A DNA stretch of 20,744 nt from DASWIV01 sp036397475. Its GTDB lineage: Bacteria; JAJVIF01; JAPKYR01. The translations under genes and the position numbers were made by a program. The stretch spans positions 1 through 20,744 of the forward strand of contig DASWIV010000105.1 in assembly GCA_036397475.1 (NCBI GenBank), in the 5' to 3' direction. Position 1 is the first letter of the stretch. Each line of letters opens with the position of its first letter. The notes under the pieces were generated by a model. It saw nothing but the letters and a program-made list of their open reading frames with translations, searched no databases and was not told the DNA's origin. Of the stretch, positions 8,136 to 14,866 are shown piece by piece.

Positions 8136-8516
8136 TCAGGAGCCGGAAGAATCTCCCGCCAGTTCTCTTATGGCGTGTTCTTCCGTCTCAAAAATCCTGA
8201 AAATATTTTCAAGCTTGGTCATCTCTATTACATCCATTGCAAACGTACCGACATGGCACAGCGCTAGAAATGCGTCAGTCGAATTATTTTTACTTTCAGC
8301 GGCCAGGTATCTGAAAATCTGGACAAACACTCCGAGGTCTTTCGAAGTTATGTAATCCACAAACTCCAGATTGAATAAGACCTTGCAGGTGCCACGGGAG
8401 GCTACCTCCGCGGTCACCGTGGTTTTCAGCTGATCGAGGCTTTGCGGTGTAAAATCGCCTCTAAGCCTGAAAACGTGTATCCCGGAAATGTATTCATAGT
8501 CATTCAGTTGGGTCAT
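8136..8516 (-). CDS. STAS-domain protein (anti-sigma factor antagonist type)
   Basis: 126 residues covering a single STAS domain, as in SpoIIAA/RsbV proteins that bind anti-sigma kinases and are switched off by serine phosphorylation. The conserved core is readable: VFRLRGDF near the N terminus, VLFNLEFVDYITSKDLGVFVQ in the middle, and a C-terminal FRIFETEEHAIREL helix. The usual DSSG at the phosphorylation site is here I-T57-S58-K, so S58 (or T57) is the candidate phospho-acceptor while the preceding Asp and following Gly are missing. The start codon lies inside the end of purN (17-base overlap), suggesting coupled translation. No anti-sigma kinase, phosphatase or sigma factor is nearby, so the partner must be elsewhere. 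Confidence 0.8.
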   Translation of the reverse strand: MTQLNDYEYISGIHVFRLRGDFTPQSLDQLKTTVTAEVASRGTCKVLFNLEFVDYITSKDLGVFVQIFRYLAAESKNNSTDAFLALCHVGTFAMDVIEMTKLENIFRIFETEEHAIRELAGDSSGS

Positions 8517-9147
8517 GATCCGATAAGTCTCCAGCGGATAGAATTTTTACCCTTCTGCCTGCTATTTGCACCCTGTTGGACAGAACAAGGTTGATTGCCT
8601 CACTATATGCGATGTGTTCCTGTTCGAGAATTCTTGCCGCGAGGGTATCTTCCGTGTCGTCTTCTAGAACCCTTACAGCTTTCTGAACTATTACAGGACC
8701 CATATCTAGGTCCGGCGTAACAAAATGTACCGTGCAGCCGGTAATTTTAACTCCCCAGTCGAATGCCTGTTTCTGTCCGTGAAGTCCGGGGAAGCTTGGA
8801 AGCAGCGCAGGATGGATGTTCAGGATCCTCCCGGGAAACGCCTCCAGCAGGGTGGTTCCGACGATCCGCATGAATCCTGCAAGGCAAACCAGATCTACAT
8901 TATATTTCTTCAGTTCCCTGACCGCATCCGATTCCCATCCTTCCTTATCTTTTTTTCTCCATGGAATATGCCTTGTCTCGACGCCGGAATTCCTGGCTCT
9001 TTCCAGGCCATATGCATTTTCCTTATCGGAAATTACGACCGAAACTTCGGCGTTGAGTTTTCCCGACGCGCAGTTATCGAGGATTGCCTGGAGATTGGTG
9101 CCGCTTCCGCTTATGAGTACCCCAAGTTTGCCGGGATTGTCTGACAT
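8500..9147 (-). CDS. purN: Phosphoribosylglycinamide formyltransferase (GART)
   Basis: Third step of purine synthesis: transfers the formyl group of 10-formyltetrahydrofolate to glycinamide ribonucleotide in the cytoplasm. Visible motifs: LISGSGTNLQAIL (phosphate-binding loop), LAGFMRIV, the catalytic NIHPALLPSFPGLHG with its Asn and His, GCTVHFVTPDLDMGPVI with the catalytic Asp, and a C-terminal VLEDDTEDTLAARILEQEH. From ATG 9147 the protein has 215 residues, normal for PurN. The frame continues to a TTG at 9186, but that would pass through the -10 box at 9175-9180; the ATG at 9147 has a GGGGG purine stretch eight to twelve bases upstream. The 3' end overlaps the STAS gene by 17 bases; the two likely share a message. 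Confidence 0.95.
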   Translation of the reverse strand: MSDNPGKLGVLISGSGTNLQAILDNCASGKLNAEVSVVISDKENAYGLERARNSGVETRHIPWRKKDKEGWESDAVRELKKYNVDLVCLAGFMRIVGTTLLEAFPGRILNIHPALLPSFPGLHGQKQAFDWGVKITGCTVHFVTPDLDMGPVIVQKAVRVLEDDTEDTLAARILEQEHIAYSEAINLVLSNRVQIAGRRVKILSAGDLSDHDPTE

Positions 9148-9174
9148 GATGTGCCCCCGTGACTTCAGGGGCAG

Positions 9175-9183
9175 ATTGTAACA
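9175..9183 (-). promoter_or_regulatory. Extended -10 promoter of purN
   Basis: On the minus strand TGTTACAAT, matching TGnTATAAT at all but one base. It ends 27 bases before the purN ATG, placing the start of transcription near 9167. An inverted repeat (TGCCCC at 9152-9157 with GGGGCA at 9168-9173) lies between it and the start codon. Confidence 0.45.
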
Positions 9184-9229
9184 CAAATGAATATACCGGG
9201 GTGACCTGAATCACTCTTATAATTCCATG

Positions 9230-9235
9230 TATAAT
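9230..9235 (+). promoter_or_regulatory. -10 box upstream of SurA-like lipoprotein
   Basis: Perfect TATAAT, 38 bases before the ATG at 9274. A second TATAAT lies at 9218-9223. No good -35 hexamer is seen for either. The 86-base gap shared with the divergent purN gene must hold promoters for both directions. Confidence 0.4.
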
Positions 9236-9273
9236 ATGCGCCGATATTCTAAACACATGCGACAGAGGAAAAT

Positions 9274-10098
9274 ATGAAATCGATACTCAAATCAGAACCA
9301 GTAAAGTTTCTCACGGTGATTCTTACAACGATTTTACTTACAACATTGATCCAGTGCACGACAACCAGTGGTAATGAAGAAGCCGATTCAGTCTCAGCAG
9401 ACTCAACAGGCAAATCTGGGGACGAAGTCCCGGAAGGATCCACAGTTAATCAGGAGAATGATACGGGTGATCAGAGCTCGGATCCGCGGGAGCTTCTCGA
9501 CAAGATGGTACTGGCGAAAATAGGGGATTCCAATCTAACGATCGCTGATCTTTTAAAAATGCCGGAAATTTACCAGTTGCTAAATACCAGTATCATTCCG
9601 CCTAAGGTTATTGTCTATGCCGCTGAAAAAGCCGGATTGTCGGTCTCAGATGAGGAACTAGAGGCGGGAATAAAGGATTATACTGCTGGATTCGAAAGTA
9701 TCGATCAATACTATGAGTTGAGTTATCCCGAATATCTTCCAATGGAAGTGAGGGAAGCGCATCTGCGAAATCGTATATATGAACAAAAAATTTATATCAA
9801 GTTAGTGCACCTGAAATATGTTGATGAGTTCGGGGAGCCTTCTGAAGAGGAAATCCAGGAACGGTACGCCAAGAATGCCCGATACAGGGATCTGATGGGA
9901 CATCAACTTGGCGTTGATCCACAATCACTGACAATTGACGATGTGAGGGACCTGATTGTGGATGAGATCGCAATGGAATGGATGAGCACAAGGGCAGCGG
10001 AAATGATGGATAAATGGAGTGCTGAGCTGGGCATCCAGAATTACCTGGAATATTATGGCGGCTACGGTGATGATATACCAGGTCAATCAGGCGAGTAA
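9274..10098 (+). CDS. Putative SurA/PrsA-like lipoprotein without PPIase domain
   Basis: 274 residues. The N terminus has basic residues, a hydrophobic stretch (about 12-27) and C28, an imperfect lipobox (LIQC, Gln at -1), followed by a low-complexity Ser/Asp/Glu linker to about residue 72. Residues ~73-180 read like the N-terminal helical domain of SurA/PrsA chaperones: VLAKIGDSNLTIADLLK, a helix bundle, GLSVSDEELEAGIKDY, then VREAHLRNRIYEQKIYIK. Residues ~220-258 look like the closing C-terminal helix. The parvulin prolyl-isomerase domain normally placed between them is absent. Predicted role: envelope chaperone or folding factor, inferred from weak family resemblance. SD GAGGAA at 9265-9270 supports the start. 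Monocistronic by position; divergent from purN and convergent with the PKD lipoprotein gene. Confidence 0.6.
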   Translation: MKSILKSEPVKFLTVILTTILLTTLIQCTTTSGNEEADSVSADSTGKSGDEVPEGSTVNQENDTGDQSSDPRELLDKMVLAKIGDSNLTIADLLKMPEIYQLLNTSIIPPKVIVYAAEKAGLSVSDEELEAGIKDYTAGFESIDQYYELSYPEYLPMEVREAHLRNRIYEQKIYIKLVHLKYVDEFGEPSEEEIQERYAKNARYRDLMGHQLGVDPQSLTIDDVRDLIVDEIAMEWMSTRAAEMMDKWSAELGIQNYLEYYGGYGDDIPGQSGE

Positions 10099-10168
10099 CT
10101 TTACACAGAGCTGGCGGACTTATAATCTGTAAATCACCCGGAAACAATTAAGGCTTCAGGTCAATCGC

Positions 10169-10199
10169 AAAAAAAATCCCCCCTGATCAACAGGGGGGA
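10169..10199 (-). terminator. Rho-independent terminator of the PKD lipoprotein gene
   Basis: Perfect nine-base stem, TCCCCCCTG (10177-10185) with CAGGGGGGA (10191-10199), loop ATCAA, followed on the minus strand by eight T (the A-run at 10169-10176). It lies about 30 bases past the stop at 10231. In the plus direction there is no T-run, so it mainly serves the minus-strand gene. Confidence 0.92.
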
Positions 10200-10230
10200 G
10201 TGTAGTTTAGTTGAAATACGAGCTTTAGAA

Positions 10231-12627
10231 CTAGGTCAGCTCTATTGCGACATCGAAAATACTCAGGAAATATCCGTCGGTTCCATTTCCATGAAGGACA
10301 ATGATAAGATCTTCTGATCCTCCAAAGTTACGAACGTTTCCTTCAACCCTCAGTGGATTGACAGTTGACAAATCGTCGGAAACATCGAAATCCCCAGCGG
10401 ATGAGCCGGCATTAGTATACTTCCTTAATGTCGGAGTTCCTGAATCGTCATCGAGAACAAAGATATTACCTACCGCATCCTGGCCAATATCCTGTGGGAG
10501 TGTGAAGCCACCATATGTCGGGCCTGTCTGGAAGTATGCATAAGAGTAGCGTTTTTCAACTCTGTTCTCAGGAGCCTTCTCAAGGCACCAGATATATCCA
10601 TTGATATTATCGGTTTCGGTACCTATCAGATAATCCTTATGGATAAAGGAGGTTCCGGTACCCATGGTAATGATGTAACCGCTGGCGCCACCATAGGTTG
10701 GGGGCTGCCAGAACCACCATATAATGTAGTTGGGTCCAAAAGATGTGCCGTATGGCCCACCATGATAATTATTGGGGGGGCCTCCAGCAGTTGAACAGGT
10801 AGGATCCAGTGACCAAGTGAAGTTTGAAAACGATGTATGGTTGGATAATGGAGCGCCTGCAGCACTGAATGACCGGCTGTAGAATGGAGCGACAATGTCG
10901 TTCTGTACAATGAAGTCTCCATTCGGGCTTGCGTCCAGATATCTGCCATTTGCACTGGTAGTTGCCAGTAGTGCGCCGGTATCGTAATAGTCGGCCTCAG
11001 TGTACTTGTGTACCTCACCATCACTGTAAAGGACGTACAAATCTCCATCGCTTTCATCCAGAGCAAGGTCGTAAGCGTCAACACCGGATCTCAATTCAAG
11101 ATCTTTCATCTGATGCGATGTAACATCGACATCGACGCAGCAGATTGATTCTCCGCCGACCCCGTCAAGCACTTTGACACAAACCTGGCTGTAAACGCCG
11201 GCTGGGAATGTGGCGATCGGATTGGTTTCGGTTCCTCCAACATAAGGATCGCCAAATACGCCGTCGTCATTGAAGTCCCACTCAAATGTGAGCGGATCTC
11301 CATCCGGGTCTGTTGTGGCTGACGCATCGAATTCCGCCGTCATTATGCCTTCCCAACCTTCGATCGGGAAGACCGTAACAGCCTGTACGTCGCAGATCGG
11401 ATCCTGGTTGTAAGGTTCAGTCGCGGTGTACAGAGGATATCGGAAGTAAGCTGAAAGAGGATCGCCGTCAGCGGTGTTCGGTACTCCGAAATCGTTGCCG
11501 TAGCTGTAATCCGGGTACTGAAGAACTACCCAGTATTCATTGCCTGTTGTGGTGAGAACGGCATCTGACGGAATCTCGAGAGAATAAGTTGAATAGGTCG
11601 GATCTCCACCAGATACAATTACGCCGGGATCGAATGTATGGTGCGTGGCCAGCACATTACTTTCGATAATGATTGTTGAAGGCTGCCCGTAATATCCACC
11701 GACTGAAATGTCGAGGATCAGGTCGCCGCCATTGTCACCGGGATCAACATAGTAAATGTTATCGGTGATAGTGGTGCTGATCACCATTGCTTCAACTGTG
11801 TTCGCGGGATGATCTCCAGGATCTTCGCCTTCCCAGGATGCTACGATAGCGTAGTTATATTCTACGCCACCGGCAAGCGGGAAACGAAGATAATAATTCC
11901 TGGTGTTGCTGGAACCGCTCGAGAAGACCATATTGTCTCCACCGGTCATATTCCAGTCCCATGCATCGTCCTGGGCGCCAAGTCCGTCGCCAAACAGTCT
12001 GTAAGGATTAACTGTTGCGGTTCCGGAGAAGCCAGCGGTAGCGAATGCGCCCGGGGTGTATCCAAAGAGTCCGGGGATTGTGAATTCCTTCGGGTTATAC
12101 CATCTGGTGTAACCGTCCGGACCGCCGCCCTGTTCGTCATCAGGATCGTTGAGCATGGTGGCGTCAGTACCGTGCGCACCATACTTCTGGGAAGCGTCGT
12201 GGCTGAATGAACTCGAACCGTTGGCGATGAAAACGCCTCTTACATCGTAACCATCGTACTGGGGAAGTCCGGCAAGCGGATGAGTAATGGTTACATCGAT
12301 GTCGACATCCACGTAGTCCGGACCAACCGGAGTTTCGAGAATGTTGAATGCAAGGTTAGCGGGATTCGAATTCACGAAATCGACAACATTGGCGTTGAAA
12401 GCAACGCTTCTGTTGGCAACCGCTTCTACTTCGCCTGTCTCAAAGTTGAAGTAGATGTCGTAATAGCCCCAAAGGGTGTTTGTAGCAGACGTATCGTCTA
12501 CTGTAGACGCTGTTATGCTGGTATCCGTACCTGGAATCACCGGGGTGCCGGTTCCGCCACCGGAACAACTAATGGTGAAAATCAGAGTAAGAAGAATAGC
12601 TAACAGTGCCACTGTCCATCTATACAT
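10231..12627 (-). CDS. Large surface lipoprotein with PKD domain
   Basis: 798 residues, start ATG at 12625-12627 with a strong SD. Signal peptide with hydrophobic core at residues 5-20 and lipobox TISC, so C21 is the lipidated residue, followed by a Ser/Gly/Thr-rich linker. Residues ~45-260 form a beta-rich region of unknown family (contains LWGYYDIYFNFETGEVEAV and a THPLAGLPQYDGYDVRG stretch). A PKD domain lies at about residues 425-505, marked by FDASATTDPDGDPLTFEWDFNDDG. The last ~280 residues have short repeated beta-strand phrases such as DLYVLYSDGEVHKY and GNIFVLDDDSGTPTLRKY, reminiscent of NHL or beta-propeller blades. Likely anchored in the outer membrane and exposed, for adhesion or binding; no catalytic motif is seen. 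The gene is a complete single unit with its own promoter, leader and terminator, suggesting strong expression. Confidence 0.8.
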   Translation of the reverse strand: MYRWTVALLAILLTLIFTISCSGGGTGTPVIPGTDTSITASTVDDTSATNTLWGYYDIYFNFETGEVEAVANRSVAFNANVVDFVNSNPANLAFNILETPVGPDYVDVDIDVTITHPLAGLPQYDGYDVRGVFIANGSSSFSHDASQKYGAHGTDATMLNDPDDEQGGGPDGYTRWYNPKEFTIPGLFGYTPGAFATAGFSGTATVNPYRLFGDGLGAQDDAWDWNMTGGDNMVFSSGSSNTRNYYLRFPLAGGVEYNYAIVASWEGEDPGDHPANTVEAMVISTTITDNIYYVDPGDNGGDLILDISVGGYYGQPSTIIIESNVLATHHTFDPGVIVSGGDPTYSTYSLEIPSDAVLTTTGNEYWVVLQYPDYSYGNDFGVPNTADGDPLSAYFRYPLYTATEPYNQDPICDVQAVTVFPIEGWEGIMTAEFDASATTDPDGDPLTFEWDFNDDGVFGDPYVGGTETNPIATFPAGVYSQVCVKVLDGVGGESICCVDVDVTSHQMKDLELRSGVDAYDLALDESDGDLYVLYSDGEVHKYTEADYYDTGALLATTSANGRYLDASPNGDFIVQNDIVAPFYSRSFSAAGAPLSNHTSFSNFTWSLDPTCSTAGGPPNNYHGGPYGTSFGPNYIIWWFWQPPTYGGASGYIITMGTGTSFIHKDYLIGTETDNINGYIWCLEKAPENRVEKRYSYAYFQTGPTYGGFTLPQDIGQDAVGNIFVLDDDSGTPTLRKYTNAGSSAGDFDVSDDLSTVNPLRVEGNVRNFGGSEDLIIVLHGNGTDGYFLSIFDVAIELT

Positions 12628-12633
12628 ACCTAT

Positions 12634-12640
12634 CTCCTTT
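12634..12640 (-). promoter_or_regulatory. Strong Shine-Dalgarno site of the PKD lipoprotein gene
   Basis: On the minus strand AAAGGAG, six bases before the ATG at 12627. It is one of the best SD sites in the window and contrasts with the near-leaderless genes. Confidence 0.85.
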
Positions 12641-12670
12641 TGTTAGAAATTTTTATACTTACCAGGATTC

Positions 12671-12694
12671 CCTGACATGAAAATCCATATCAGG
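12671..12694 (-). promoter_or_regulatory. Hairpin in the 5' leader of the PKD lipoprotein gene
   Basis: On the minus strand CCTGATATG and CATGTCAGG form a nine-base stem around the loop GATTTT. One pair is U-G in the minus-strand RNA but would be C-A on the plus strand, which favours a structure in the minus transcript. The 3' arm (TCAGG) can instead pair with CCTGG a few bases downstream, so two exclusive folds are possible. It sits 44 to 67 bases upstream of the start codon. Confidence 0.5.
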
Positions 12695-12741
12695 TCCGCC
12701 TTCATCGTCGAATATTTTGGGATTAATCTTCTAGCGCCATA

Positions 12742-12770
12742 ATTATATTAAATTATCTTATAAATGTAAA
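12742..12770 (-). promoter_or_regulatory. Sigma-70-type promoter of the PKD lipoprotein gene
   Basis: On the minus strand: -35 TTTACA (12770-12765, five of six to TTGACA), 17-base spacer, -10 TATAAT (12747-12742). The predicted transcript begins near 12735 and has a leader of about 105 bases. The surrounding 12740-12830 is very AT-rich and may also act as an UP element. Confidence 0.7.
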
Positions 12771-12849
12771 TAAAAAAAATAACTTATAATAATTTTTTAA
12801 AAATATCGAAAAATTAAGATATTCGCTTTTTCCTGTTTTCGGCGCGGAT

Positions 12850-12878
12850 TTGACATTCACAATGATTTTATAAATAAT
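12850..12878 (+). promoter_or_regulatory. Promoter of the PerR/Fur-family regulator
   Basis: -35 TTGACA (12850-12855, perfect), 17-base spacer, -10 AATAAT (12873-12878, five of six). The Fur-like operator begins at the very next base, so a bound repressor would cover the transcription start. Confidence 0.72.
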
Positions 12879-12893
12879 TGAGAATAATTCTCA
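12879..12893. promoter_or_regulatory. Fur/PerR-type operator
   Basis: TGAGAATAATTCTCA is a perfect 7-1-7 inverted repeat, the architecture of Fur-family boxes. Each half differs by one base from the Fur core (TGATAAT) and by two from the PerR half (TTATAAT). It lies between the -10 box and the start codon of a Fur-family gene, the expected place for autorepression. Confidence 0.75.
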
Positions 12894-12900
12894 TTAGCGA

Positions 12901-13299
12901 ATGCATATGAAATCCGGGACCAGCATAAGAATGACCAGCCAGCGACGCGTTATTCTGGATATCGTGCGGGCATCCAGAACTCATCCCACCGCTGATGAGG
13001 TTTACGAGAGAGTGCGCCGGAAGCTTCCTAAAATCAGCCTTGCGACGGTTTACAGGAATCTGGAAGCTCTCTCCAGGGAAGGTCTGATCAACAAGCTGGA
13101 GCTTGGCTCTTCACAAAAACGGTTCGATCCGCTCATTGATGATCATTATCATATCCGGTGCAGCATCTGCCATAAAATTGAAGATGTCCCAAAACAGCCG
13201 GGACAACAAATCGATTCGATGATCAAAAAAATCTCGAAGTATAAAATCACGGGACATACGCTGGAATTCACAGGAATTTGTCCGGAGTGCCAGAATTAA
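12901..13299 (+). CDS. perR: PerR-type peroxide-sensing regulator (Fur family)
   Basis: 132 residues, full Fur-family fold: winged helix (MTSQRRVILDIV, ISLATVYRNLEAL) then the metal-binding dimer domain. Counting from ATG 12901, regulatory-metal residues of PerR are all present: H28, D76 (in KRFD), H82 and H84 (DHYH) and D95. The Asp at 76 is the position that separates PerR (Asp) from iron-sensing Fur (Glu). Structural zinc cysteines are C87, C90, C127 and C130. PerR represses peroxide-defence genes and is inactivated when bound iron reacts with peroxide. Downstream lie tpx and superoxide dismutase, which fits this role. Autoregulation is suggested by the operator at 12879-12893. ATG 12907 is an alternative start; there is no SD. 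Iron-sensing Fur or a dual role cannot be excluded because the operator looks more Fur-like. Confidence 0.82.
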   Translation: MHMKSGTSIRMTSQRRVILDIVRASRTHPTADEVYERVRRKLPKISLATVYRNLEALSREGLINKLELGSSQKRFDPLIDDHYHIRCSICHKIEDVPKQPGQQIDSMIKKISKYKITGHTLEFTGICPECQN

Positions 13300-13355
13300 T
13301 TATATTGCTAAGATGATATATCATTAAGTATTTCAAGGGAAGAAGTATCGGGGTT

Positions 13356-14165
13356 ATGGTACGAGTTACGCGTGAAGCACTGGAGGAAATTTATAACGCT
13401 TTGAACAGGCGGGAATTTGTCCATCCGGATCCGGTTGAGTTCCTGTATCATTATGATGATCCTGTCGACAGGGAAATTGTCGGGATGATCGCGTCATCAC
13501 TCGCGTTCGGTAAGGTGTCCCATATTCTTGCAAGCGTCAGTAATATACTTGCAAGGACCGGATCACCTTCGGGATTTCTCGAACGGTCGGGACCGGCAAA
13601 AATTAAGCGATCGATGGATGGATTCAAACACCGGTGGGCTACCGGCAATGATATGGCTGCGATGCTTACAGGGCTGAAAAAAGTAATTCGGAAGTACGGT
13701 TCGCTTGAAAATTGCCTCATGAGCCATCTTGGCCCGGACGATGAGACGGTACAGGATGCGTTGAACGGTTATGTCGGCGAGATTGTTGCCCAGTCAGGAG
13801 CGGGATATTCATCGCTGTTGAGTGAGCCGTCAAGGGGATCTGCCTGTAAAAGACTGCATCTTTTTTTGAAATGGATGGTTCGCCACGACGATGTGGATCC
13901 GGGCGGATGGGATAATGTTCCGAAGGAAAAATTAATAATCCCGGTTGATACCCATATGTACAGGATCTGCAGGGGGCTTGAATTCACTGAACGAAAATCG
14001 GCGAATCTGCTCACGGCACTTGAAATTACGCGTGAATTCAGGAAAATAAACCCCGACGATCCCGCACGGTACGATTTCGCGCTTACGAGACTGGGTATCA
14101 GAAACGAGCTTGATCCGAAGGAGTTTATCGATCAATGCCTGCGTGAAACCGCGAGCGCTGCTTAG
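13356..14165 (+). CDS. TIGR02757 (DUF2400) family protein
   Basis: 269 residues, close to family length. Recognised from conserved phrases: DPVEFLYHYDDPVDREIVGMIASSLAFG near the N terminus, then toward the C terminus IPVDTHMYRICRGLEF and DPARYDFALTRLGI. The PVDTHxxR phrase recalls the catalytic-Asp region of HhH DNA glycosylases, such as the VIPVDTHVHRL of nth in this same window, so a distant link to nucleic-acid repair is possible. The family has no established function to my knowledge. The gene lies between the regulator and tpx: 56 bases after the former and 16 bases before the upstream start of tpx, so it probably shares a message with tpx and sod. A 12-base palindrome (ATGATATATCAT, 13313-13324) precedes it. 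Confidence 0.8.
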   Translation: MVRVTREALEEIYNALNRREFVHPDPVEFLYHYDDPVDREIVGMIASSLAFGKVSHILASVSNILARTGSPSGFLERSGPAKIKRSMDGFKHRWATGNDMAAMLTGLKKVIRKYGSLENCLMSHLGPDDETVQDALNGYVGEIVAQSGAGYSSLLSEPSRGSACKRLHLFLKWMVRHDDVDPGGWDNVPKEKLIIPVDTHMYRICRGLEFTERKSANLLTALEITREFRKINPDDPARYDFALTRLGIRNELDPKEFIDQCLRETASAA

Positions 14166-14181
14166 TGATGGAGATGACATT

Positions 14182-14820
14182 ATGTATTTGAGTAAAAATT
14201 TGATTAAAAGAGTATTTTTATATACGCTAACTATCTTAACTTGTATGACCGTAGTGGATGCTACGAGAGGAGAAGAAATGACTGACTTAGCTACTCTTGC
14301 AACACAGGAGAGAACCGGATTGGTAACTGTCGGTGGGAATCCCATTACTCTTCTGGGTAATGAAGTAAAGCAGGGCGACCCAGCTCCTGACTTTACCGTA
14401 ACAGGTAACGATATGAAGCCGATTTCGCTGAGCGATTTTCGCGGCAAACTGATCGTGCTCGCGACAGTTGGCTCACTGGACACCGGTACCTGCGATGTCG
14501 AAACAAAAACATTCAATGAGAAACTCGCGGATTATGGCGACGGGCTTGTCTGTCTGGTCGTAAGCTGCGACCTGCCATTTGCGCAGAGACGCTGGTGTGC
14601 AGCAGCTGGTGTTGAAAATGTAATCACTGCATCGGACCACAAGGACACGGAATGCGGATTGAACTATGGAGTCCTCGGTAAGGAAACCAGGCTTCTTGCA
14701 AGATGCGTATTTGTAATCGACCAGGATTTCGTGGTCCGCTATGTACAACTGGTGCCGGAAGTCTCGAACGAACCGGACTATGCGCCGGTGATCCAGGAAA
14801 TTGATGACCTGATAATGTAA
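14182..14820 (+). CDS. tpx: Thiol peroxidase (Tpx), two possible starts
   Basis: Reduces hydrogen and alkyl peroxides using a reactive cysteine, recycled by thioredoxin. Counting from the inner ATG (14278), the peroxidatic Cys is C72 in SLDTGTCDVET and the resolving Cys is C107 in DLPFAQRRWC; further Tpx marks are RTGLVTVGGNPITLLGNEV, DHKD, RLLARCVFVID and VPEVSNEPDY. Two starts have good SD sites: 14182 (GGAG at 14170-14173, spacing eight) and 14278 (AGGAG at 14268-14272, spacing five). The 32 residues between them read as a signal peptide: basic N-region (K5, K9, R10), hydrophobic core, and a VDA cleavage site. Thus both a cytosolic and an exported form are possible. Odd: the universally conserved Pro of PxxxTxxC is G65 here. 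Forms a group with sod downstream. Confidence 0.93.
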   Translation: MYLSKNLIKRVFLYTLTILTCMTVVDATRGEEMTDLATLATQERTGLVTVGGNPITLLGNEVKQGDPAPDFTVTGNDMKPISLSDFRGKLIVLATVGSLDTGTCDVETKTFNEKLADYGDGLVCLVVSCDLPFAQRRWCAAAGVENVITASDHKDTECGLNYGVLGKETRLLARCVFVIDQDFVVRYVQLVPEVSNEPDYAPVIQEIDDLIM

Positions 14821-14866
14821 GCAACTCTTAAAATAAATATTCCATTAATTTGATTGGAGGAAGATG

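Noticed and set aside
12784..12798. Possible PerR box TTATAATAATTTTTT
   Set aside because: Only the left half matches; the right half agrees at about four of seven positions and the region is simple AT-rich sequence.
13313..13324. Palindrome ATGATATATCAT as an operator
   Set aside because: Twelve-base AT-rich palindrome in AT-rich DNA; no second copy and no known match.
14110..14181. Longer tpx frame from 14110
   Set aside because: It overlaps the end of the TIGR02757 gene and has no SD; 14182 and 14278 both have good ones.
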